Source: Candidatus Saccharimonadota bacterium (GTDB taxonomy: Bacteria > Patescibacteriota > Saccharimonadia > Saccharimonadales > Saccharimonadaceae). Taken from it: a stretch of DNA of 18,225 nucleotides. Of the stretch, positions 13,047 through 18,225 are shown piece after piece; the stretch's first letter is position 1, and each line of letters starts with the position of its first letter. The stretch is from positions 1 to 18,225 of the forward strand of contig DODJ01000069.1 in NCBI GenBank assembly GCA_003545655.1, read 5' to 3'. A program made the position numbers and the translations under genes. The notes under the pieces are model-generated. The model had not been told where the DNA came from. It did no database searches and saw only the letters and a list, made by a program, of their open reading frames with translations.

Positions 13047-14363
13047 CTATGGGTTTAGGCGATTAATATCGCGCGGGAATAACGACGCCTCTTTAACGTT
13101 GTTAAGACCAATCATCTTTTGCGTCAGGCGCTCTAAGCCCATCCCGAACCCACCGTGCGCAGGAAGCCCGTATTTGAAGGCTTGCAGGTAGTATTTGAAG
13201 CCTTCAGCCTCAGGGTCACCGCCCGCAAGAGTACGCAGCTGCTCAACAAGCTGATCATACCGATGTTCACGCATACTAATGGTCGCAATCTCTACCCCAC
13301 GGAAAATAAGGTCAGCGCGCTCGGCAACTTCTGGGTTTTCAGCCGACACTTTGTGGTAAAACTTCATCTCACTCACTGGCCACTCGGTAACAAGCACCGC
13401 CTCACTACCAAGGTTTTTCTTGGCGTATTCAGTAACCCAACGCTCTTCATCGGGGCGAAGGTCTTTTTCACCACGTGTATCTTCGCCGTTTGCCTTACTG
13501 TATAGCTCGTGAATCTCTTCAAGCGTGAGCCGTGGAATTACGTCAGGAATACGTGGTTTCACCGCGTTCCACTTTTTAAGATCGGCTTCGTTTGTATCCC
13601 AAATACTCTCGCTGACAGCTTTCAAAAGCCCGCCAACTATATTTAATAACTCATCAAATGTCACAAACCCCATTTCTACGTCGATGTGCGTAAATTCAGT
13701 CATGTGGCGGGTGGTCGCCGATGGTTCAGCGCGGTAGGTTGGGTTAATTTCAAATGCACGCTCAAATACGCCCACCATCATCTGTTTATAGAACTGTCCA
13801 CTTTGCGCTAACGTCGCCTCTTTACCAAAATAATCAAGCTTAAAGACTTCTGCACCACCTTCGGTTGCACCGGGAAGAAGCTTTGGTGAGATAAATTCGG
13901 TGAAATCGTTTTCACGAAGATATACTCGTACCGCCTCCTTAATAGCCGATTGGACTTTAAAAATCGCTGCTTCCTGTACATTACGGAGGCCTATGACGCG
14001 ATGTTCAAACAACGTATCAAGGTTCTCGGACTTGTGATCAAGGGGCTTATCTATTTCAATAGGTGGTTCGGCGGTTACTGGCACCAGCACCTCGACCGTG
14101 ACATCGTGAAGTTCAGCGCCACCTGGAGCGCGCTCATCAGCCACTACCGTACCAGAAAGCGATAAGACAGTACCAATTTGCATACCACGAAGCTTCTCTA
14201 CTTCATCTTTGTTGTCAATAAGACTCTGCGCAAGACCGCCGCGGTCGCGAAGCGTGATAAAGTTCAGACCACCAAGTAAGCGCTTTTTGTGCAGCCACCC
14301 TTGGATGGTAATTGTTTCGCCGACATGTTCGGCAATGCTGTTCGTAAGAATTCTTGTGCCCAT
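13047..14363 (-). CDS. aspS: aspartyl-tRNA synthetase, archaeal-type, probably non-discriminating
   Basis: 438-aa class II synthetase that charges tRNA with Asp. An OB-fold anticodon domain (about 15-95) precedes the catalytic core: motif 2 around YRAEPSATTRH (210-220) with E230, and motif 3 GMGLERL (407-413), plus the Asp-site 'ATEGGAE' (166-172) and 'LAQSGQFYKQ' (185-194). Length and the absence of the GAD insertion mark the archaeal/eukaryal type, not the 590-aa bacterial type. His25 and Pro80 in the anticodon domain match residues known (from Methanothermobacter enzyme work) in non-discriminating AspRS, which also charges tRNA-Asn for GatCAB. Start: AGGAGAG (14375-14369) lies five bases before ATG 14363; an upstream GTG at 14369 overlaps that site and is unlikely. 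Confidence 0.93.
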   Translation of the reverse strand: MGTRILTNSIAEHVGETITIQGWLHKKRLLGGLNFITLRDRGGLAQSLIDNKDEVEKLRGMQIGTVLSLSGTVVADERAPGGAELHDVTVEVLVPVTAEPPIEIDKPLDHKSENLDTLFEHRVIGLRNVQEAAIFKVQSAIKEAVRVYLRENDFTEFISPKLLPGATEGGAEVFKLDYFGKEATLAQSGQFYKQMMVGVFERAFEINPTYRAEPSATTRHMTEFTHIDVEMGFVTFDELLNIVGGLLKAVSESIWDTNEADLKKWNAVKPRIPDVIPRLTLEEIHELYSKANGEDTRGEKDLRPDEERWVTEYAKKNLGSEAVLVTEWPVSEMKFYHKVSAENPEVAERADLIFRGVEIATISMREHRYDQLVEQLRTLAGGDPEAEGFKYYLQAFKYGLPAHGGFGMGLERLTQKMIGLNNVKEASLFPRDINRLNP

Positions 14364-14374
14364 GTACACTCTCC

Positions 14375-14495
14375 TATAGTGTTATTTGCTAGAAATACGG
14401 GCTTGCATTGGGTCACAAGCGTGCGAGTTCGCCCTACTCGCCGCTGACCCAGCTATTACTGTCATTTGACATATACCGCTTCATATAGTGTTATT
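14375..14495 (-). repeat. 12-bp direct repeat flanking the aspS leader hairpin
   Basis: AATAACACTATA (minus strand) occurs exactly at 14495-14484 and again at 14386-14375, 97 bases apart, with further similarity beside each copy. The downstream copy abuts the aspS ribosome site. The leader hairpin lies between them. Confidence 0.6.
14408..14453 (-). ncRNA. structured leader hairpin upstream of aspS
   Basis: A long imperfect hairpin: TGGGTC/GACCCA, AGCG/CGCT and GCGAGT/ACTCGC stack into about 16 base pairs with a 3-base and a 1-base bulge and a 7-base loop. It lies in the aspS leader, about 45-90 bases before the ATG. No T-box specifier or antiterminator, and no tRNA fold, was recognised. Boundaries are approximate. 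Confidence 0.45.
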
Positions 14496-14498
14496 CTA
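14493..14498 (-). promoter_or_regulatory. extended -10 promoter candidate of aspS
   Basis: On the minus strand TG-G-TAGAAT (hexamer 14498-14493) is an extended -10. Transcription from about 14486 would give a leader of roughly 120 bases that includes the hairpin. Confidence 0.4.
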
Positions 14499-14503
14499 CC
14501 AAA

Positions 14504-14518
14504 AAAACCCGCGGGGCG
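14504..14518 (-). terminator. possible terminator of the CBS-pair gene
   Basis: Directly after the stop codon the minus strand is GC-rich (CGCCCCGCGGG) and runs into seven T. The stem would be short with a tight loop, so this is a weak call. Confidence 0.35.
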
Positions 14519-15535
14519 CTAGAGGTCAACGCCGTCTTCAGTGTCGTTCGTATGGACTGCCCGACGCTTTGCTACCGCTCGCAAATCTTCATGGATATCG
14601 TCTTCGTCAATAATCCGACGCCCAATAAGGGCTTCGATGACGTCTTCTAGGGTAACAAGCCCAACAGTCTCGCGTTCGCTGTTAATAACAATAAATAGAT
14701 GGTGGCGCACTCGTAGAAATGCCGCCAGCGCATGCTCGAGACTATCGTCTTGGTGTATATAGTAGACCTTCTTTTCCATCGCTCGTTCCACAGTGGTCGA
14801 CCGTTTCACATCAAGCGAAAGAAGATCGCGAATATGCAACACACCAACAACGTGGTCAAGATCACCGTCGATAACAGGAAGTCGGCTATGCCCAAGATTA
14901 TGAAGTTCACTAAGTACGAGTGGGCCAAGAAATTCATGTTTTGCAATACTATCAATAACCGTTCGTGGAGTCATAACGTCCTGCACAGTCTTATCTGCAA
15001 AAAGAAGCGTAGAGGCCAGTAATTTTCTCTCACCATCACTCAGCGCTTCGGCGTCCTGTTCAATAAGCTCGACAAGTTCTTCTTTTGAATCGAACCGACG
15101 ATACTGTTCGGGGCTGTAGAAAGGCGTATGTTTCAATAAAGCAAATACAGTGGGGTATTTATATATAAGTGCAAGACTATGTGGTTCAAGCTGCCTATAC
15201 CAACGATTAGCCACACTCATGACTATCCGTGAGCTTGCGAGTGACCCGTAGCTAAGTACGACAAGTACGGAAATCGCCACGCCCGCCACCCAACCAAACG
15301 TCACTATCGAAAGGCAGATTACAATCAAAAGTAGCATACTTGTTTTAACCGCAAGCACTGCATATATCGTAGGTACTACCCGTTGTCGTTTTAACTCCTT
15401 TTTAAAGTGCAGGGACCTCTCGGCGCGACGCACCAGCTCATTAGTGCTATACGAAGAATACTGCGGACGCATTCCAGCAACCAGCAGAAGGAGAACGAAA
15501 CACAGTACTGTAACAATAATCAGAACGACGCTCAT
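14519..15535 (-). CDS. membrane protein with CBS pair (CNNM/CorC-like, shortened)
   Basis: 338 aa. An N-terminal TM (about 1-21) and a hydrophobic double segment (about 55-102) form a reduced DUF21-like membrane part; then a CBS pair at about 180-310, with 'VQDVMTPRTVIDSI' and 'HSRLPVIDGDLDHVVGVLHIRDLL' in the first and 'HLFIVINSERETVGLVTLEDVIEALIG' in the second. Full-length CNNM/CorC Mg2+ transport proteins have four TMs and a C-terminal CorC_HlyC domain; here the membrane part is short and the C-terminal domain is absent. Start: ATG 15535, with AGGGAAG close upstream and a TACAAT -10 (15550-15545); an in-frame extension to 15577 would run through that promoter. Divergent from the DsbA-like gene. 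Confidence 0.85.
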   Translation of the reverse strand: MSVVLIIVTVLCFVLLLLVAGMRPQYSSYSTNELVRRAERSLHFKKELKRQRVVPTIYAVLAVKTSMLLLIVICLSIVTFGWVAGVAISVLVVLSYGSLASSRIVMSVANRWYRQLEPHSLALIYKYPTVFALLKHTPFYSPEQYRRFDSKEELVELIEQDAEALSDGERKLLASTLLFADKTVQDVMTPRTVIDSIAKHEFLGPLVLSELHNLGHSRLPVIDGDLDHVVGVLHIRDLLSLDVKRSTTVERAMEKKVYYIHQDDSLEHALAAFLRVRHHLFIVINSERETVGLVTLEDVIEALIGRRIIDEDDIHEDLRAVAKRRAVHTNDTEDGVDL

Positions 15536-15544
15536 GCTTCCCTT

Positions 15545-15550
15545 ATTGTA
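15545..15550 (-). promoter_or_regulatory. -10 box of the CBS-pair gene
   Basis: TACAAT on the minus strand (15550-15545), ending 9 bases before the ATG at 15535. The gap AAGGGAAGC also looks like a ribosome site, so a slightly upstream promoter cannot be excluded. Confidence 0.4.
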
Positions 15551-15584
15551 GCGCACATGCACATATCCACACCACACGAATACA

Positions 15585-15593
15585 TGCTATACT
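15585..15593 (+). promoter_or_regulatory. extended -10 promoter of the DsbA-like gene
   Basis: TG-C-TATACT (15585-15593), no clear -35. The leader of about 18 bases carries a strong GGAGG ribosome site (15609-15613), unlike the leaderless genes nearby. Confidence 0.55.
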
Positions 15594-15617
15594 AGGGATA
15601 GTAATGTTGGAGGAATC

Positions 15618-16316
15618 ATGAACAAAACTGGTTGGATTATTTTTATTGTCGTAGTTGTAGTACTACTTGGCGGCTTAGTAGCCTGGGCGCGCATCTCTAA
15701 CCCTTCAATAGACGTTTCGGGTATAGAGAACAACAGCGTTATCACTGCAAGTACTCAAAACGGTGATATAGCCGACCACACTAAAGGTTCGTCGGACAAC
15801 AAGATACTTCTTATTGAATATGGCGACTTCCAATGCCCAAGCTGTGCAGCTGCCAACCCTAATGTTCTTGGCCTTATGGAAGAATATGGCGACTCGGTTA
15901 CGCTTATATTCCGTAACTTCCCTCTTACCTCTATCCACCCTAACGCCAAGACCGCTGCGGCAGTAGCTGAATCTGCAGGCCTTCAGGGCAAGTACTGGGA
16001 AATGCACAACAACCTGTACGACTTGCAAAACGAATGGAGTAGCCTTAGTGCCACCGAACGCACAGGCCAGTTCCAAAAATACGCTGAGGCACTCGGTCTT
16101 GATATGGACCAATTTAACAGCGATCTTTCGAGCGCAAACGTTAATCAAAAAATAAGCTTTGACATGGCTATAGGCAAAGAAGCTGGCGTAAGCGCAACCC
16201 CAACCTTCTACTTAAATGGCGAGAAGCTTGACGACACTGTATCAAGTGGTATTGTGCAAGGTGACCTTACGGACATTAAAGAGATGCTAGACGCGCTTAT
16301 TGCTGCGGAAAACTAG
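15618..16316 (+). CDS. membrane-anchored DsbA-like thiol-disulfide oxidoreductase
   Basis: 232 aa. A single N-terminal TM (about 5-24) anchors an outward-facing thioredoxin-fold domain (about 62-230) with an inserted helical part, as in the DsbA/thioredoxin_4 family. The active site is FQCPSC (C73, C76) and the cis-proline is in VSATPTF (P195). The protein is expected to form or exchange disulfides in exported proteins. No DsbB/VKOR partner is in the window. The start ATG follows GGAGG by four bases. A single-gene unit with its own promoter and a strong terminator. Cysteine-containing exported proteins at 3842 and 9843 are possible clients (inference). Confidence 0.92.
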   Translation: MNKTGWIIFIVVVVVLLGGLVAWARISNPSIDVSGIENNSVITASTQNGDIADHTKGSSDNKILLIEYGDFQCPSCAAANPNVLGLMEEYGDSVTLIFRNFPLTSIHPNAKTAAAVAESAGLQGKYWEMHNNLYDLQNEWSSLSATERTGQFQKYAEALGLDMDQFNSDLSSANVNQKISFDMAIGKEAGVSATPTFYLNGEKLDDTVSSGIVQGDLTDIKEMLDALIAAEN

Positions 16317-16331
16317 GCAGCGAGAAAAAGT

Positions 16332-16363
16332 AAAAACACCCCGGTGCCTTGGGGTGTTTTTTT
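16332..16363. terminator. bidirectional rho-independent terminator
   Basis: Stem AAAAACACCCC (16332-16342) with GGGGTGTTTTT (16351-16361), 8-base loop, then more T. The minus strand also ends in a T run, so it can stop both the DsbA-like gene and the small ORF read from the right. Confidence 0.9.
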
Positions 16364-16392
16364 GTTTGATAGACTTTTTTAAGATGTTCGCA

Positions 16393-16409
16393 CACTAAGG
16401 GGATTAGTG
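16393..16409 (-). repeat. small hairpin at the end of the small ORF
   Basis: CACTAA (16393-16398) and TTAGTG (16404-16409) pair perfectly around a 5-base loop; the stop codon of the small ORF is inside the stem. Confidence 0.4.
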
Positions 16410-16496
16410 AGCGATAAAAATTCGCCATTCGGCGGGCACCACATCCACTGCTATCTTTTTGCGCCGTGATGGCACAAATTCGATGGCTATTGGCAT
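16404..16496 (-). CDS. putative 30-aa basic small protein
   Basis: ATG at 16496-16494 to TAA at 16406-16404 encodes 30 residues beginning MPIAIEFVPSRRKK and ending WRIFIAH. There is one basic cluster (RRKK), no membrane segment and no cysteine. AAGGAG (16513-16508) lies 11 bases upstream, a good promoter lies further up (16580-16608), and a terminator follows. The stretch of about 395 bases between the DsbA-like gene and the DHA2 exporter holds no other candidate gene. Similarity to known proteins is not recognised. The RNA itself could be the functional product. Confidence 0.45.
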   Translation of the reverse strand: MPIAIEFVPSRRKKIAVDVVPAEWRIFIAH

Positions 16497-16579
16497 GTGA
16501 TTATACACTCCTTGTACTATGTACAGCCCCAAGCACTCCGACCTTTATTTATTTAGTTTTGGCTCAGGACACATCGCTT

Positions 16580-16608
16580 ATAATAGCAAGCTGTGTTGCA
16601 TTAGTCAA
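16580..16608 (-). promoter_or_regulatory. sigma70 promoter for the small ORF / small RNA
   Basis: Minus strand: -35 TTGACT (16608-16603), exactly 17 bases, -10 TATTAT (16585-16580). Transcription from about 16573 would give a leader of about 77 bases before the small ORF. This is one of the best-matched promoters in the window and no other gene follows it on this strand before 16332. Confidence 0.6.
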
Positions 16609-16657
16609 GAATACGCCTATATGACGCTCGTGGTTTTATAGTACCGCAAAAACAGTT

Positions 16658-16681
16658 ATGCACGCAAGTGACTGCGTGCAT
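16658..16681 (-). terminator. hairpin after the DHA2 exporter gene
   Basis: Perfect 9-bp stem ATGCACGCA (16658-16666) with TGCGTGCAT (16673-16681) around a 6-base loop. On the minus strand it is followed by AACTG and then five T, a plausible though imperfect terminator for the exporter. Confidence 0.55.
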
Positions 16682-16711
16682 ATTATAGTGTAATTTTATC
16701 AACAGCTAGAA

Positions 16712-18225
16712 CTACTCTGCTTGCCCTGGCGTCACCGCCGACGAAGCGGCTCGCAGTCGTCGCTCTTTTAGCATAAACACCAGCACCGTAGCCGCGCCCG
16801 TCAAAGAAGCCGCCACGATAAAGATAGTTCTTAGGCTTTCAGAAAAGGCATGCGTTACAATAGTGGTAAACTCGTCCTGATTTTCAGTAAATTGGCTTTT
16901 AACTTGCTCCTGCGCGGCCTGCGGCAACCCTGCTATAGCCTCGGCCGCACCGCTCGTTATACCCTCTTTCACATCAGGCATATTAAGAGTAAGGAGTGTG
17001 TTGGGATCGTTAAGATCACCTATGCGTGCTACCTGCGCGTTCTGCTGCAACGACTGTATATAGGCGGTCTCCTTCATAGCCGGCACCTGGGTAAGAACCC
17101 CCGCCGTAAGCATTGCCCCAAATACAGCCGTGCCTACGGTCGACCCTAGGCTTCTGAAAAGCTGGTTAGAGCTTGTTGCTACACCGAGGTCTTTTTGTTC
17201 AAACTCGCTTTGTACCGCCAGGGTTAATACCGGCATCGCCACACCCATACCCATACCCAGTAGTACCATAATTGTCGCCTCGTAGGTATACGAACTCTCT
17301 GGAGTAAGGGTAGCCATGAGCGCCATCATTATAGTTGCCACTATAAAGCCTACCTGCATGAAAATCTTATATCGTCCCGTTTTCGAAATAATCTGACCAG
17401 AAACAATACTTGTAAGCATAATACCCGCTACCATTGGAAGAAGCATGAGTCCCGACTCGGTCGGTGAAGCACCAAACACCTGCTGGTTAAACTGTGTCAG
17501 GTATAAAATTGACCCCATGAACGCCGCACCAAAGAGTGCCGCAATAGTAATGATGATGACGTAATTACGGTTCTTAAAGAAGCGAAGTGGTAAGATAGGA
17601 TCCTTGGCTTTGTACTCTGCGTATATAAACCCGGCAATAGATAGGGCAACAATGCTAAACATACCCACCCGCAGGCCGGCAAGGCTCATCCCGGTTGCGT
17701 CGAGCACTCCGCTAAAGATACTCTCTGTGTTATCAACCGCTAAGATAAGTGTTGCGAGGGCTATAGAAAGAAACGCCGCCCCCACATAATCGACAACTGC
17801 TTTTGAAGCATGCTTTAACTGTGGACTATAAATGGCTATTAGAATAAACGCCACAATTCCTATAGGGACATTAATGAAAAATGTCCAACGCCAGTCTGTA
17901 GTAACGCCGAAGAATGTCGCCCCGTCGGCAAGCCAGCCTCCAAGGAGGGGGCCGACAACCGAGCTAAGCCCAAACACCGCCCCAATGAGCCCCTGCCAAC
18001 GCCCCCTCTCGCGAGCCGCAAACAAGTCGCCCACAATAGTGAAAGCGTTTGCAGTGATAATACCGCCACCGATACCCTGTATCGCCCGCCAAATAATCAA
18101 TTCTGTTATGTTGCCACTTATACCGCTCATAAGCGACCCAAAAACAAATATCGCCACCCCAATAAGCAAGATTGTCCGTCGACCAAATATATCCGACAAC
18201 TTTCCGGCAATCGGCACCGTAATAG
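16712..18225 (-). CDS. DHA2-family MFS drug exporter (5' end outside the window)
   Basis: At least 503 codons of an EmrB/QacA-like 14-TM proton-coupled exporter; the frame runs open to the window edge, and the first visible residues (I-T-V-P-I-A-G-K-L) are already the end of TM2 and motif A (GKLSDIFGRR), so TM1 and the start are missing. Other signatures: 'WRAIQGIGGG' (TM4 region), 'GPLLGGW' (motif C, TM5) and 'WRWTFFINVPIG'. The long loop before the last TM (about residues 370-445, 'GITSGAAEAIAGLPQAAQEQ') is typical of DHA2 proteins. Substrate probably amphiphilic compounds; unknown. No regulator or membrane-fusion partner is visible. Confidence 0.9.
   Translation of the reverse strand, partial: ITVPIAGKLSDIFGRRTILLIGVAIFVFGSLMSGISGNITELIIWRAIQGIGGGIITANAFTIVGDLFAARERGRWQGLIGAVFGLSSVVGPLLGGWLADGATFFGVTTDWRWTFFINVPIGIVAFILIAIYSPQLKHASKAVVDYVGAAFLSIALATLILAVDNTESIFSGVLDATGMSLAGLRVGMFSIVALSIAGFIYAEYKAKDPILPLRFFKNRNYVIIITIAALFGAAFMGSILYLTQFNQQVFGASPTESGLMLLPMVAGIMLTSIVSGQIISKTGRYKIFMQVGFIVATIMMALMATLTPESSYTYEATIMVLLGMGMGVAMPVLTLAVQSEFEQKDLGVATSSNQLFRSLGSTVGTAVFGAMLTAGVLTQVPAMKETAYIQSLQQNAQVARIGDLNDPNTLLTLNMPDVKEGITSGAAEAIAGLPQAAQEQVKSQFTENQDEFTTIVTHAFSESLRTIFIVAASLTGAATVLVFMLKERRLRAASSAVTPGQAE

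Noticed and set aside
14387..14483. tRNA or T-box in the aspS leader
   Set aside because: The GTTCG-like string in the hairpin loop suggested a tRNA T-arm, but no acceptor stem, D-arm or anticodon arm could be folded on either strand; T-box consensus elements (AG bulge, TGGNACC antiterminator) are also absent.
14466..14494. Plus-strand promoter TTGACA-17-TGTTAT antisense to the CBS-pair gene
   Set aside because: Spacing is good, but the -35 overlaps a palindrome in the aspS leader and no plus-strand gene follows; kept as a possibility for antisense RNA only.
15536..15577. Start of the CBS-pair protein at 15577
   Set aside because: The 14 extra residues are not membrane-like and the region contains the gene's own -10 box; the ATG at 15535 gives a normal N-terminal TM.
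16850..17149. Plus-strand open frame inside the DHA2 exporter
   Set aside because: It is antisense to a long well-supported membrane protein and has shadow composition.
1..18225. UGA recoding to glycine as in some CPR groups
   Set aside because: TGA is a natural stop at the end of the metallo-hydrolase gene, and no well-supported protein reads through an in-frame TGA.
1..18225. CRISPR arrays, insertion sequences, prophage or integrated elements
   Set aside because: No repeat-spacer pattern, transposase, integrase or terminal inverted repeats were found; the only direct repeat longer than 10 bases noticed is the pair in the aspS leader.

Overview
The window is a gene-dense bacterial segment (about 20 protein genes, no rRNA, tRNA, mobile element or CRISPR array seen). 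I infer a Candidate Phyla Radiation bacterium, most likely Candidatus Saccharibacteria (TM7). The grounds are family resemblance from memory (the 68-aa small protein, the winged-helix NUDIX protein, the MutY variant without cysteines, the small DsbA-like protein), very short intergenic gaps and many lineage-type small membrane proteins. TGA is used as a normal stop (end of the metallo-hydrolase gene at 11871-11873), which argues against the CPR groups that recode UGA.

Layout. 1-1042: a small membrane protein (+) facing an unrecognised acidic protein (-) across a bidirectional terminator. 1040-2904 (-): ABC-2 exporter, ATPase then permease, with the acidic protein coupled downstream and a palindromic operator candidate upstream. 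3138-3401 (+): NrdH-type glutaredoxin. 3564-5742 (-): an MFS protein, a two-pass membrane protein and a small conserved protein with its own strong promoter. 5825-7081 (+): MurC, divergent from the MFS gene. 7112-8072 (-): winged-helix/NUDIX protein coupled to a MazG-like hydrolase. 8211-9473 (+): a CYTH-uridine kinase fusion. 9460-10385 (-): secreted and membrane-anchored small proteins. 10406-12508: base-excision repair block, MutY-like glycosylase (-) divergent from a metallo-hydrolase plus AlkA-like glycosylase (+). 12505-14363 (-): TM2-domain protein downstream of an archaeal-type AspRS with a structured leader. 14519-15535 (-): CBS-pair membrane protein. 15618-16316 (+): DsbA-like thiol oxidoreductase. 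16404-16496 (-): a 30-codon small ORF with a clear promoter. 16712-18225 (-): DHA2-family exporter cut by the right edge.

How the genes relate. Cell-envelope functions (MurC, DsbA-like, two exporters, several membrane proteins) are mixed with nucleotide sanitation and repair (MazG, NUDIX, MutY, AlkA). Several genes have a TATAAT-like -10 box ending only 6-9 bases before the start codon and no useful Shine-Dalgarno, which suggests leaderless transcripts are common here. The points most worth follow-up are the CYTH-kinase fusion and its divergent winged-helix/NUDIX neighbour, whose N-terminus seems to lack an ordinary start codon; the MutY variant; the AspRS leader; and the small ORF.
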